From NCBI RefSeq assembly GCF_014205215.1, contig NZ_JACHNC010000001.1, positions 6,444,501 through 6,508,500 of the forward strand: a stretch of DNA of 64,000 bases. The letters are read 5' to 3'. The position numbers and the translations under genes were made by a program. The notes below the pieces were generated by a model. It searched no databases and was not told the origin of the DNA. It saw only the letters and a program-made list of their open reading frames with translations. Source of the DNA: Actinoplanes lobatus. GTDB lineage: Bacteria > Actinomycetota > Actinomycetes > Mycobacteriales > Micromonosporaceae. Positions 25,807 through 34,156 of the stretch are shown here, piece after piece (positions within the stretch are counted from its first letter, which is position 1; each line of letters begins with the position of its first letter).

Positions 25807-26526
25807 TCAGGACGCTCGTGCCGCCCCGCGTTCGTGTAGCCAGGCGATGACATCGGCGTCGCCGCCGCGGATGGCGGCGTCCAGCGGGGTCAGATTCTCC
25901 CAGCGGGGGATCCAGTCGAGGTCGGCGCCCCGGTCGAGCAGGAACCGGGCGGCCTCCAGCTGTCCGCCGTGGCAGGCGCCCCAGAACAGGTCACCGACAT
26001 CGGCGGGCTCCGGCCCGTCGAAGGCCGCGTGCAGAAGATCGAGCCGGCCGAGCGTCGCGGCATGCCACAGTGTCACGTGGGCGCCCCGCTCGACCAGCCG
26101 GCGGGCGGTCCGCCACTGCGCGAACGCGGTCGCATCGTCCAGCGGCGTGCCACCGGCGATCACCGCGCCCGGCGCGTCGATGTCCGCGCCGGCGTCCAGC
26201 AGCGCGTCGAGCACGGCGACGTCGTCGCAGCTGGCCGCCCAGTGCAACGGCGTCTCGGCGTGCGACCCGGTGAACCGGGCGTTGACATCGGCGCCCGCCT
26301 CGACGAGCGCGGCCACCGTGGCCGGCCCGTCCGGGTAGTGGCCGGGCCAGTCGGTGACCACGTGCAGCAGGGTCCGGTCCCCGATACGGGCGGTGGCCAG
26401 ATCCGGGCGCTCGGCCAGCAGCTCCCGCAACCGCGCGACGTCCCCGGTCCGGATCGCCGCGACAACCGCGACCGCGAGCGGATCCTCAGTGTCGAGTTCG
26501 GGTGTGCCGGCCGCCATGCCGCCCAT
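25807..26526 (-). CDS. Ankyrin-repeat protein
   Basis: 239 aa of about six ankyrin repeats: 'RLRELLAERPDLATARIGDRTLLHVV', 'ALVEAGADVNARFTGSHAETPLHWAA', 'VLDALLDAGADIDAPG', then 'RLVERGAHVTLWHAATLGRLDLLHAAF', 'ARFLLDRGADLDWI' and a final 'NLTPLDAAIRGGDADVIAWLHERGA'. No signal peptide. It is a protein-binding scaffold of unknown partner. It lies 70 bases before the ABC operon and 19 bases after the MFS gene on the same strand. The start could be three codons later. Confidence 0.82.
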   Translation of the reverse strand: MGGMAAGTPELDTEDPLAVAVVAAIRTGDVARLRELLAERPDLATARIGDRTLLHVVTDWPGHYPDGPATVAALVEAGADVNARFTGSHAETPLHWAASCDDVAVLDALLDAGADIDAPGAVIAGGTPLDDATAFAQWRTARRLVERGAHVTLWHAATLGRLDLLHAAFDGPEPADVGDLFWGACHGGQLEAARFLLDRGADLDWIPRWENLTPLDAAIRGGDADVIAWLHERGAARAS

Positions 26527-26545
26527 GCTACGGACGGACCCGTGC

Positions 26546-27739
26546 TCAGTGAGCGATCGTGGTGTGGTCCGGCGCCGGCGCCGACCGCCTCAGTCCCGGT
26601 GCCAAGGCCACCGTGCTGCACAGTGAGGCGACCGCGAGCGCGCCCATCGCGTACGCGGGGCCGAGCCAGGTGGCGAGCAGACCACCGATCGTTGCACCGA
26701 CCGCCTGTCCCACCATCAGCCCGGTCGAGTAGAGGCCGAACGCCTGGCCGCGGGAGTCTGGCCCGCTGACTCGGACCAGCCGCTCCTGCAGGAGCAGCGA
26801 GGCCGAGAAGCCGATTGACGCGACGAACCCGCACGCGAGAGCGATCGCCGGCGGCGGTGCGAAGAAGAAGCCGAGGTACGGCAATGCCAGCAGCATCCGC
26901 AATGGCCCGACGAGCCGGTCGCGGTGCCGGGGCGGGAGGAAACGGCCCACGACGACGTCGCCGAGCAGCATGCCGGCCGCGGTGGCGGCGAACAGGTATC
27001 CGGCGCCCGAGTGACCCGCGTACGGGACGAACAGGGCCTCGCAGCCGACGATGAGCCCGTTCGGCACCCACAGCGCCAGGTAGACCGGCCGGGTTGTCGG
27101 CGAACCGAGCAAGGCGCGGTTCGCGTCCCTCGTACGCGTCAGCAGGCCCTTGTCCGACGCCACGCCAGGCCGTTCGCGGAGCCCGAACCGCAGGGCTGCC
27201 ACCGCCACCGCCATGGTCGCGCCCGCGACCAGGAAGAGAGAAGAGACCGAGAGCCAGACGAGCATTACGCCGCCGAGCCCGTACCCGGCAACCTGCATGA
27301 CGCCGACCGCGATGTTCAGGGTCGCCCGCCCGAGCACGAAGCCGTCCGGCGGCAGAATTTCGTGCATCAGCCGCATGAACGAACCGCTGGTCGCCGAGCC
27401 CGCAAGGAAGGGCATCGCGAGGATCGCGAATCGCAGCCCCCAGGACAGGTTCGGCAGGGCCTGCAACAGGAACGCGACCGAGTAGGCGATGGGCATGATC
27501 GTCGACGCGCGACGCGGACCCATGGCATCCGAGGCGCTGAGAACGGTGGCCGAACCGAGCAACGTGATCAGCGGCCCGCCGAACATCGACAGTGCGGTGA
27601 GCACGGGCGAACCGGTGCTGGCGTAGGTGGTGGCGCCGAGGGCGAGGCTGCCGATCGATATCGCCGCCATCGTCACGCAGCGGACGAGGAACAACACCCG
27701 GAATTCAGGCAGGGCGAGGACCTCTCGGTAGGTATGCAC
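26546..27739 (-). CDS. MFS transporter (probable efflux)
   Basis: 397 aa, about twelve membrane helices. Start GTG in 'VHTYREVLALPEFRVLFLVRCVTMAAISIGSLALG', the usual opening of actinobacterial MFS exporters. Recognisable: 'SASDAMGPRRASTIMP' in the loop 2-3 position, and the second half starting near 'VYLALWVPNGLIVGCEALFVPYAG'. It is transcribed away from a DUF5937/ArsR regulator 61 bases off, suggesting regulated export. The substrate is unknown. Confidence 0.85.
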   Translation of the reverse strand: MHTYREVLALPEFRVLFLVRCVTMAAISIGSLALGATTYASTGSPVLTALSMFGGPLITLLGSATVLSASDAMGPRRASTIMPIAYSVAFLLQALPNLSWGLRFAILAMPFLAGSATSGSFMRLMHEILPPDGFVLGRATLNIAVGVMQVAGYGLGGVMLVWLSVSSLFLVAGATMAVAVAALRFGLRERPGVASDKGLLTRTRDANRALLGSPTTRPVYLALWVPNGLIVGCEALFVPYAGHSGAGYLFAATAAGMLLGDVVVGRFLPPRHRDRLVGPLRMLLALPYLGFFFAPPPAIALACGFVASIGFSASLLLQERLVRVSGPDSRGQAFGLYSTGLMVGQAVGATIGGLLATWLGPAYAMGALAVASLCSTVALAPGLRRSAPAPDHTTIAH

Positions 27740-27800
27740 GACGCGAGTCTGGAAGGGTAGGCCCCGCGGTCTCCAACTATTCGCGGAGAGGCGAAACGTC

Positions 27801-28802
27801 ATGGGCTCCTGGCGAGTGTCCGCCGACCTGCTCGCATCGAGCCGGTTCGTGCTGTCCCCGATGGCCGAGACGGTGGCCGCGCTCACCCTGCTCGAGGTGC
27901 CACGGGGTCCCTGGCAGCAGGCATTCCACGCCGCGAACCGAGATGCGTTCGCCGAGATGCTGGCCCGCCACCCGGTACGGCGTGACCTCGTGCGCCGCGC
28001 ATGGCGGCCCCGCCGCGGCGACCTGCCCGGCTGGATGGCCGACTTCCTCGGCATCGTGCCCGAGGCCCCCGGCATGTCGTTCAATGACGAACTCGACCAG
28101 CTTGCCGCCGAATGGGACGACGACCGTATCCGCTCGGAACTCCGCACGGTCCGGCCGGGCCCGCTCGCCGAGACACTGCTGCGACCAGGCCTGCACGCGG
28201 AACTGCTCGGGCTGCTGCGCTGGATCTGGACGGCCACCGTCGAGGCCGACTGGCCCCGCCGGCGGCGGGTGCTGCAGGCCGACATCGTGTCCCGCACGAC
28301 CACGCTGGCCGCTCACGGCTGGGCCGGTCTGATCCCCACGCTGGGTGCGAAAACACGGTGGCTCGGCGACGGACTACTGCAGATCAACCATTTCGACCTG
28401 CCCGAGCGTGACCTATCAGCGGCCCGGACGTTGCTGTTCGTCCCGGTGCACGGCAACGGCTCATGGGTCATGTGGGACGAGCCCACCCGGTACGCCCTCG
28501 TCTACCCGGTCACCGGCGCGCTCGCCACGATGGCCGTGGCCGACGTGCAGGGCCTGGCCCGGTTGATCGGCGCCAACCGGGCCAGGCTGCTGCTCACACT
28601 GGACGACCCCCGCTCCACCACCCAGCTCGTGGCCCTTTCGGGATTGCCCCTGGGCTCGGTCGGCAACCACCTCAAAGTGATGCTCGATGCCGGCCTGATG
28701 CTCCGCCGCCGCGCCGGACGCGAGGTCCTCTACTGGCGAACAGCGCTGGGCGACTCGTTGGCAGCAACAACCCGCCAGCCCACGGAACACCCGCCGACAT
28801 GA
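27801..28802 (+). CDS. ArsR-type regulator with N-terminal DUF5937-like domain
   Basis: 333 aa. The long N-terminal part ('SSRFVLSPMAETVAALTLLEVP...', 'LPGWMADFLGIVP') is of the DUF5937 kind. The helix-turn-helix is at the C-terminus, 'TTQLVALSGLPLGSVGNHLKVMLDAGLMLRRRAGREVLYWRTALG', which is ArsR/SmtB in pattern. No metal-ligand Cys cluster is seen, so the effector is probably organic. Divergent from the MFS gene and probably its repressor. ATG at 27801 follows GGAGAGG. Confidence 0.82.
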   Translation: MGSWRVSADLLASSRFVLSPMAETVAALTLLEVPRGPWQQAFHAANRDAFAEMLARHPVRRDLVRRAWRPRRGDLPGWMADFLGIVPEAPGMSFNDELDQLAAEWDDDRIRSELRTVRPGPLAETLLRPGLHAELLGLLRWIWTATVEADWPRRRRVLQADIVSRTTTLAAHGWAGLIPTLGAKTRWLGDGLLQINHFDLPERDLSAARTLLFVPVHGNGSWVMWDEPTRYALVYPVTGALATMAVADVQGLARLIGANRARLLLTLDDPRSTTQLVALSGLPLGSVGNHLKVMLDAGLMLRRRAGREVLYWRTALGDSLAATTRQPTEHPPT

Positions 28803-28814
28803 CGCGGGCGGTCA

Positions 28815-28841
28815 CCGTGCGAGGGCGGCGCCCCCGCACGG
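28815..28841. terminator. Hairpin between two convergent genes
   Basis: CCGTGCG...CGCACGG stem extended inward by GGGCG/CGCCC with small bulges, between the stops at 28802 (plus) and 28843 (minus). It may serve both strands. Confidence 0.5.
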
Positions 28842-28842
28842 G

Positions 28843-29901
28843 TTACGCGCCGAGCTGGTCGCGGAAATCGGCCAGGCGGAAGGTGCCCTTGAACTGGGTG
28901 GTGGCGGTGGCGTCGAGGAAGCCGAGTTCCGGTATCCAGCCGGCGCCGCCGGACGGGCCGAGGGTGAGGATGACGCCGTCCGGGAAGGGCTCGTAGGTGG
29001 TGAGTGGGCCGTCCTCGATCAGGGCGCGGATGTTCGCGGCGGCCACCTCGCCCTGGTGCCCGGCGGCGCGGGCCGTCTTCAGCTCGGGTGTGTCGTTGGC
29101 GTCGCCGACGGCGAAGACCCGGTCGTGGCCGGTCACCCGCAGATGTTCGGTGACCGGTAGCCGGCCGTCCGGGCGCCGGACCGCGGACAGGGCGGCGCCG
29201 AGGTGGCCGCTCGGCACGGTCGTTCCGTAGCAGGCGAACCACAGGTCGGAGGAGATCGTCTCGCCGTCGGCGGTGGTCGCGGTGAACGGGTGTACCGTGC
29301 CGGCCGGGGTGTCCGGCAGGGTGTCGAGTTTGGCGCCGAGCAGCACCCGGACGCCGAGGTCGTCGAGTTGCCGGGCCACCTCGGTACGGAGTTCGGCGGT
29401 GAACCGGCCGCCGAGCAGTTCGGGTGCCGGGTCGACGACGGTCACCGGCTTTCCCGGCCAGGCCGCCGCGATCTCGCCGGCGAACTCGAGGCCGGTCGGG
29501 CCGGCGCCGAGCAGCAGCACCCCGGACGCCGCCCGGAGAGCCTCATGAGTTTCGCGCAGCCGTTGCCGGCCGGTGTCGAGCCGGTGCGGGAAAGCGCCGG
29601 TCGAGCCGGTCGCCAGCACCACGTAGTCGGCGTCGAGCCGTGTTCCGGAGGCGAGGTCGACCCGGCCGGGCCGCACGTCGGCTGCCATGTCGCGGAGCAC
29701 ACGGCCGCGGGTGAGCAGTCCGTCGTACCGGATGAAGATCTTGTCGGTCCAGGCCGGGTCGGTGGCCGCGCGCAGTTGGGCGACGACGTGGACGAAGGTC
29801 TCCTTCGGCTCCACCAGCGTCACCTCCGCGATGTCGTCCAGGGCCCGGGCCACCGCGATGCCGCCGTAGCCGCCGCCCACCACTACCACTGTCGAAGCCA
29901 T
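28843..29901 (-). CDS. FAD-dependent NAD(P)H oxidoreductase (NDH-2/AIF-like)
   Basis: 352 aa. FAD site 'TVVVVGGGYGGIAVARAL' at the N-terminus, second Rossmann 'VLLLGAGPTGLEFAGEI' for NAD(P)H, and the FAD-contact motif 'DRVFAVGDAND'. The shape matches type II NADH dehydrogenase/AIF-like flavoproteins, which pass electrons to quinones or small acceptors. The ATG at 29901 was chosen because GAAAGGTGAG lies just upstream and the FAD motif follows at once. It faces an XRE regulator, likely its controller. Confidence 0.88.
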   Translation of the reverse strand: MASTVVVVGGGYGGIAVARALDDIAEVTLVEPKETFVHVVAQLRAATDPAWTDKIFIRYDGLLTRGRVLRDMAADVRPGRVDLASGTRLDADYVVLATGSTGAFPHRLDTGRQRLRETHEALRAASGVLLLGAGPTGLEFAGEIAAAWPGKPVTVVDPAPELLGGRFTAELRTEVARQLDDLGVRVLLGAKLDTLPDTPAGTVHPFTATTADGETISSDLWFACYGTTVPSGHLGAALSAVRRPDGRLPVTEHLRVTGHDRVFAVGDANDTPELKTARAAGHQGEVAAANIRALIEDGPLTTYEPFPDGVILTLGPSGGAGWIPELGFLDATATTQFKGTFRLADFRDQLGA

Positions 29902-30026
29902 GTCGGGACTCACCTTTCGTCGGGTCGTCTCGACTGTCGTGCGTTCCTCGTGCGGCAGGGAGACCGCGCTCATGGTGGTAGTCGCGGGGCCACCTTCGGC
30001 GGGCCGCGCGTTGTTACTGTCGGCGG

Positions 30027-30845
30027 GTGGGTGACAACGAGCTGGGGCTGTTCCTGCGTGCCCGGCGTGCGGAGGTGACCCCGGCGGAGGTCGGTCTGCC
30101 TTCCGGCACCCGTCGGCGCACGCCCGGGCTGCGCCGTTCCGAGGTGGCGATGCTCGCCGGCATCAGTGTGGAGTATCTGATCCGGCTCGAGCAGGGCCGC
30201 GACCGGCGTCCGTCGCCGCAGGTGCTGGCCGCGCTGGCCGGCCCGTTGCGGCTGACCGCCGCGGAGCGCGCCCATCTGCATCGGCTCACCCGGACGGCCC
30301 GGCTTTGTGGTGGGCTGGTCAAAGATCAGGATCAGACGGTACGACCTGGGCTGCGCGGGTTGCTCGACCAGCTGGAGCCGGGCGCGGCGATGCTGGTCAA
30401 CCAGGTCGGTGACGTGCTGGCGTACACATCGGGGTTTCGTCGCCTGGCCGCGCCGATCGGTCTGCTGGCCGGTGATCCGCCGAACCTGAACCGCTACGTC
30501 TTCACCGACCCGCGGGCCCGCGAGGCGTACCCGGACTGGGCGCATGTGGCGGATGAGCAGGTGGCGGCGCTGAAGGACGGCCCACCGCGCCCGGATTTCA
30601 CCGGGGAGCTGGAGGCTGCGGCGGGTGACGAGCTCACGCAGCGGCTGCGGCGGGTGCCGGGCCTGCCGCGGGCGCACGGGCTGCTGCGCCTGGAGCATCC
30701 CGAGGCGGGGTCCCTGCGGCTCGCGTACGAGACGTTGAAGTTGCCGGGCGACGACAATCTGCGGCTGGTGGTCCAGTTGCCGGCCGACGAGGCCACCGCC
30801 GAGGCGCTGCGGAGGATCGCGCCGCTGCGGCTGGTCGCCGGCTGA
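30027..30845 (+). CDS. XRE family regulator with MmyB-like ligand domain
   Basis: 272 aa. The N-terminal helix-turn-helix 'RRTPGLRRSEVAMLAGISVEYLIRLEQGRDRRPSPQVLAALAGPLRL' is typical of the large actinobacterial group with a C-terminal MmyB-like PAS-related domain ('VNQVGDVLAYTSGFRRLA', 'YVFTDPRAREAYPDW', 'RLAYETLKLPGDDNLRLVVQLPAD'). The group usually sits next to an oxidoreductase it controls; here it faces the FAD oxidoreductase gene across about 125 bases. The GTG start has only weak ribosome-site support. Confidence 0.88.
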   Translation: MGDNELGLFLRARRAEVTPAEVGLPSGTRRRTPGLRRSEVAMLAGISVEYLIRLEQGRDRRPSPQVLAALAGPLRLTAAERAHLHRLTRTARLCGGLVKDQDQTVRPGLRGLLDQLEPGAAMLVNQVGDVLAYTSGFRRLAAPIGLLAGDPPNLNRYVFTDPRAREAYPDWAHVADEQVAALKDGPPRPDFTGELEAAAGDELTQRLRRVPGLPRAHGLLRLEHPEAGSLRLAYETLKLPGDDNLRLVVQLPADEATAEALRRIAPLRLVAG

Positions 30846-30848
30846 TCG

Positions 30849-31904
30849 TCACAGCCAGCCGGCGCGGCGCAGCACCCAGTAGAGGCCGGACGCGCTGACC
30901 AGCATCAGCAGTGCCACGCTCGGGTAGCCGTAGCGCCAGCCCAGTTCGGGCATGTGGGTGAAGTTCATGCCGTAGACGCCGGCGATCGTGGTGATCAGTG
31001 CGGCGATCGCCGCCCAGGAGGCGATGCGGCGCATGTCGTTGTTCTGGTCCACGGTCAGCTGGGTGAGGCGGGCCTGGAGGAGGGCGTTGAGCACCTCGTC
31101 GAGGGCGACGACCTCCTCCATGACCGCGGTGTGCCGGCCGGCGACGTCCCGCAGATAGCGGTGGATGTCCTTGGACGGCCCGGCGAAGCTCCGGCCGGCG
31201 AGGGTGGCGAGCGGCCGGTGCAGCGGCAGCACGGCCGCCTTGAACTTCATCAGCTGGCGTTTGAGCTGGTAGATCTGTTCGATGGCGACATTCTCGCCGG
31301 GCGTGAAGACGGCCGCCTCGGTCAGGTCGGCGTCGGTCCGTAGTGCTTCGACGATGTCGGCGTAGACGTCCATCAGACGGTCCAGGATGGCGTGCACCAC
31401 CGACCACGGGCCCGCGGCCAGCTTCTTCGGGGTGGGAGTCAGCTCCGGCTGTAGTGCGCTGAGTTCCGTGAGGGTGCCCTGCCGGACGACGATCACGAAG
31501 TGCGGACCGGCGAAGAGGCGGAGGAAACCGGTGCTGACGATCTCGCTGGTGGCGGTGAACCGCTCGTGCTCGGCGTAGTGGGCGGCGCGGATGACGAGGA
31601 ACACGACGTCGTCGTACCGCTCGAATTTGACCCGTTGTTCGCGGTGCAGAACGTCCTCGACCGTGAGCGGGTGCAGGTCGAACACCTCGGCGACGCGGGT
31701 GAGCGCGGCCTCGGTGGGTTCGTGCAGGTCGAGCCAGACGAAGCCGCCCTGCTCCCGGGCCCTCTCGTGCAGGTGTGCCAGGTCGGCGGCCGAGCCTGGG
31801 CTCTCGACGGCGATCCCGTCGACGAACAGGTCGCAGCCGACGATGGCGGTGTGGTCGGCGCGCCGCCGTCCCGCCGGGCTATGCACAGCCACGATTGTCG
31901 TCAC
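30849..31904 (-). CDS. corA: CorA family Mg2+/divalent cation transporter
   Basis: 351 aa. The long cytoplasmic domain ('FVWLDLHEPTEAALTRVAEVFDLHPLTVEDVLHREQRVKFERYDDVVFLV') is followed by two C-terminal helices with the signature 'YGMNF' at the end of the first and 'MPEL' in the periplasmic loop. CorA pentamers import Mg2+ (also Co2+ or Ni2+). The GTG start 'MTTIVAVHSPAG' is accepted, though later starts are possible. Monocistronic; it converges on the XRE gene with a 3-base gap. Confidence 0.92.
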   Translation of the reverse strand: MTTIVAVHSPAGRRRADHTAIVGCDLFVDGIAVESPGSAADLAHLHERAREQGGFVWLDLHEPTEAALTRVAEVFDLHPLTVEDVLHREQRVKFERYDDVVFLVIRAAHYAEHERFTATSEIVSTGFLRLFAGPHFVIVVRQGTLTELSALQPELTPTPKKLAAGPWSVVHAILDRLMDVYADIVEALRTDADLTEAAVFTPGENVAIEQIYQLKRQLMKFKAAVLPLHRPLATLAGRSFAGPSKDIHRYLRDVAGRHTAVMEEVVALDEVLNALLQARLTQLTVDQNNDMRRIASWAAIAALITTIAGVYGMNFTHMPELGWRYGYPSVALLMLVSASGLYWVLRRAGWL

Positions 31905-32040
31905 CCACGACGGCAGCCTACGTCGGGCGGTGGCGTCCTTCGCGACTTCAACGCGGTGGTGGCCTGCCGGGTCACGGGTTTCAAGGATGCGAACCGTGTT
32001 CGGAATAGATTGCGGTGCAGCAGTCCAAACTGTAAGGTCG

Positions 32041-32056
32041 GTTCACATTAGTGAAC
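32041..32056. promoter_or_regulatory. IclR-type operator O1: GTTCACATTAGTGAAC
   Basis: A perfect 6-4-6 palindrome directly after a -10-like TAAGGT (32033-32038; -35 TTGCGG at 32010-32015, 17-base spacer) and 40 bases before the tautomerase start. Related copies occur at 33233 and 33300 beside the IclR and kduI genes, so this is probably the site of that IclR protein in a repressing position. Confidence 0.7.
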
Positions 32057-32095
32057 TCGGATCCATCTTGTGGACAGACGAGAGGAGTTTGCGTC

Positions 32096-32320
32096 ATGCC
32101 CAACATCACCGTCGAGCTGCTCGCGGGCCGGAGCCTGGAGCAGCGCAAGGCCTTCGCCCGGGCCGTGACCGAGCATGCCGTCGAGATCCTCGGCGCCCGT
32201 CCGCAGGACGTCCGCATGGTGTTCAACGAGATCAGCCCGGACGTGGTGGCCAACGGCGGCGTGCTGGCCAGCGAGGACGCCAGCCGTGCCGGGGTGCTGG
32301 CCGCGCTCGAGAAACGGTGA
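32096..32320 (+). CDS. 4-oxalocrotonate tautomerase-like enzyme, likely part of the uronate regulon
   Basis: 74 aa. It begins MPNITVELLAGRSLEQRKAFARAV, with the catalytic Pro after Met and the 4-OT pattern; 'PQDVRMVFNEISPDVVANGG' supplies the second beta strand. GAGAGGAG lies upstream. The 4-OT family interconverts enol and keto forms of dicarbonyl acids. Its promoter carries the best copy of the operator shared with kduI, and the gene converges on the IclR gene. A role in handling open-chain keto-uronates is inference. Confidence 0.82.
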   Translation: MPNITVELLAGRSLEQRKAFARAVTEHAVEILGARPQDVRMVFNEISPDVVANGGVLASEDASRAGVLAALEKR

Positions 32321-32323
32321 CGG

Positions 32324-32372
32324 CATCGGGCGCCGTCGTGGGCCGCGATACGGCCTGCGACGACGCCCGATG
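32324..32372. terminator. Hairpin between tautomerase and iclR
   Basis: 15-bp stem (32324-32338 with 32358-32372, one mismatch), CATCGGGCGCCGTCG against CGACGACGCCCGATG, between convergent genes. It probably works in both directions. Confidence 0.65.
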
Positions 32373-32383
32373 AAAGGTGGCGG

Positions 32384-33175
32384 TCAGCGCATCAGGCGGT
32401 TGTCCCGCGTCGCCGACAGGCGGGCCTTCACGCTCAGCAGCGTCTCGATGATGAAGTCCTCCCGGCCCTGGCCGAGGCGGCTGATCGGGACCGCGACGCT
32501 GATCGCGTCGACCGACCGGCGGGAGAAGGGCAGTGCGACGCCGAAGCAGCGTACGCCCAGGCAGGACTCCTCGCTCTCCTCCGCGTACCCCACCTGGACG
32601 GCCTTGTCGATGATCGCCATGAGGGCGTCCCGGTCGGTGATCGTCTGGGCGGTGAGCGCCTTGATCTCGTGGGGGACGAGCGTGCCGCGGACGTCCTCGG
32701 GCATCTCGGCGAGCATGGCCCGGCCTAGCGCCGTGGTGTAGGCGGGCAGGCGCCGGCCGACGGCCGAGTACATGCGCAGCGGGTGCTTGGACTCGCGCTT
32801 GGCGGTGTAGATGATCTCCGCGCCCTCGAGGCGGCCCAGGTGCACCGTCTCCTCGGTGGCCGCCGCGACCTCGTCCATCACGGCGCCGGCGCGGGCGAGC
32901 ACCGGGTCGCCGTCGAGATAGGCGGAGCTGACCGTCAGCGTGTGGACGCCGAGCCGGTAGATGCTGCCGGTCTCGTCGGTGTCGAGCCATCCGCGGGCGC
33001 ACATGGTGCGCAGGAGCGCGTGCAGGCTGCTCTTCGGGATGCCGAGGCGCTTCGCGAGCTGCAACTGGGTGCCGGGGCCATGGGCGGCGATGTCGTCCAG
33101 GACGTCGAGGACGCGGGCGGCAGACTTGACCTGCGAGGTGGCGGAGCTGCCGTTGACTGTCTTCTCCGTGTCCAC
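32384..33175 (-). CDS. IclR family regulator (KdgR-like) of the uronate locus
   Basis: 263 aa from a GTG with GAGGAGG 5 bases upstream; the longer frame to 33238 has no such site and would cover an operator. Helix-turn-helix: 'AARVLDVLDDIAAHGPGTQLQLAKRLGIPKSSLHALLRTM'. The effector domain has 'YSAVGRRLPAYTTALGRAMLAEMP', 'GYAEESEESCLGVRCFGVAL' and 'AISVAVPISRLGQGREDFI', as in sugar-acid-sensing IclR/KdgR proteins. It is divergent from kduI. 2-Keto-3-deoxygluconate or a precursor is the likely inducer, by analogy with KdgR. Confidence 0.88.
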   Translation of the reverse strand: MDTEKTVNGSSATSQVKSAARVLDVLDDIAAHGPGTQLQLAKRLGIPKSSLHALLRTMCARGWLDTDETGSIYRLGVHTLTVSSAYLDGDPVLARAGAVMDEVAAATEETVHLGRLEGAEIIYTAKRESKHPLRMYSAVGRRLPAYTTALGRAMLAEMPEDVRGTLVPHEIKALTAQTITDRDALMAIIDKAVQVGYAEESEESCLGVRCFGVALPFSRRSVDAISVAVPISRLGQGREDFIIETLLSVKARLSATRDNRLMR

Positions 33176-33232
33176 CGAGACCTCCTCATCACACATGGCG
33201 CGGCGTTCGCGGTCGCACAACCTTACACCACG

Positions 33233-33248
33233 GTTCACATAGGTGGAC
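33233..33248. promoter_or_regulatory. IclR-type operator O2: GTTCACATAGGTGGAC
   Basis: One mismatch from the 6-4-6 palindrome at 32041. It lies between iclR and kduI, upstream of a -35 TTGACC (33262-33267) and -10 TATCTT (33286-33291) that point to kduI, and just behind the iclR start, so it can serve both genes. Confidence 0.6.
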
Positions 33249-33299
33249 TGGTTTCACTCCCTTGACCTGTGATCGGAGTCATAGGTATCTTCGCACTCA

Positions 33300-33324
33300 G
33301 TTCACGTAGCGGAACACGGTTCAC
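33300..33324. promoter_or_regulatory. IclR-type operator O3 (GTTCACGTAGCGGAAC) plus an extra half-site
   Basis: A degenerate copy at 33300-33315 lies just after the -10 of the kduI promoter. Another GTTCAC at 33319-33324 follows, 17 bases before the kduI start codon. The downstream position suits repression. Confidence 0.5.
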
Positions 33325-33340
33325 AAACGAGGAGCAAGTC

Positions 33341-34156
33341 TTGATTGAAGTTAGGTACTCGACCTCGCCGGGCGAAGTGGAGACGGCGACGAATGCGGAC
33401 CTGCGCAAGAACTTCCTCGTGGAGCAGCTGTTCCGTACCGGCGAGGTGCGCGGCGTCTACACCCACGACGACCGGCTCGTCGTCGGCGGCGCCGTCCCCG
33501 GCGACGGCCAGCTCGAACTGCCGGCCTGGGACGTGCTCGGCGCCCCCGCCCACCTGACCCGCCGCGAACTCGGCATCGTCAACGTCGGCCAGCCCGGCCA
33601 CGTCCTGGTCAACAACGAGAAGTTCGAACTGCGCCACCTGGACGGACTGTTCGTCGGCCGAGGCAGCGAGGTCGTCTTCGCCGGCCCCGACGCCGCCTTC
33701 TACTTCGTCTCCGCGCCGGCGCACGCCACCTACCCCACCACCCTGCTGAGCCGCGCGGCGGTCGAGCCGGTCAAGCTCGGCAGCCCGCAGGGCGCCAACG
33801 AACGCAGCCTCTACCGCTACGCCTGGGGCCAGGAGCTACAGACGGCGGTCCTCCAGTTCGGCGTCACCGTCATCGCCGACGGTTCGGTGTGGAACACCTG
33901 CCCGCCGCACCTGCACGACCGGCGCACCGAGGTCTACCTCTACGTCGACCTCGACGAGAAGGACCGGGTCTTCCACTTCATGGGCCGGCCCGGCGCCGCC
34001 CGCCACCTGGCGATCCGCGACCGCGAGGCGGTCATCTCGCCGCCGTGGTCGATCCACTCCGGCGTCGGCACCGGCTCGTACGCCTTCATCTGGGCCATGG
34101 GCGGCGAGAACAACGACTACACCGACCTCACCCCGGTAGCGCTGGAGGACCTGTGA
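33341..34156 (+). CDS. kduI: 5-dehydro-4-deoxy-D-glucuronate isomerase KduI
   Basis: 271 aa from TTG (GAGGAG 6 bases upstream). It converts 5-keto-4-deoxyuronate to 2,5-diketo-3-deoxygluconate in breakdown of pectin- or glycosaminoglycan-type uronides. The cupin metal site is in 'CPPHLHDRRTEVYLYVDL'. Other landmarks: 'FLVEQLFRTGEVRGVYTHDDRLVVGGAVP', 'ELGIVNVGQPG', and the C-terminal 'PPWSIHSGVGTGSYAFIWAMGGEN'. First gene of the catabolic operon, overlapping kduD by four bases. Confidence 0.95.
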   Translation: MIEVRYSTSPGEVETATNADLRKNFLVEQLFRTGEVRGVYTHDDRLVVGGAVPGDGQLELPAWDVLGAPAHLTRRELGIVNVGQPGHVLVNNEKFELRHLDGLFVGRGSEVVFAGPDAAFYFVSAPAHATYPTTLLSRAAVEPVKLGSPQGANERSLYRYAWGQELQTAVLQFGVTVIADGSVWNTCPPHLHDRRTEVYLYVDLDEKDRVFHFMGRPGAARHLAIRDREAVISPPWSIHSGVGTGSYAFIWAMGGENNDYTDLTPVALEDL

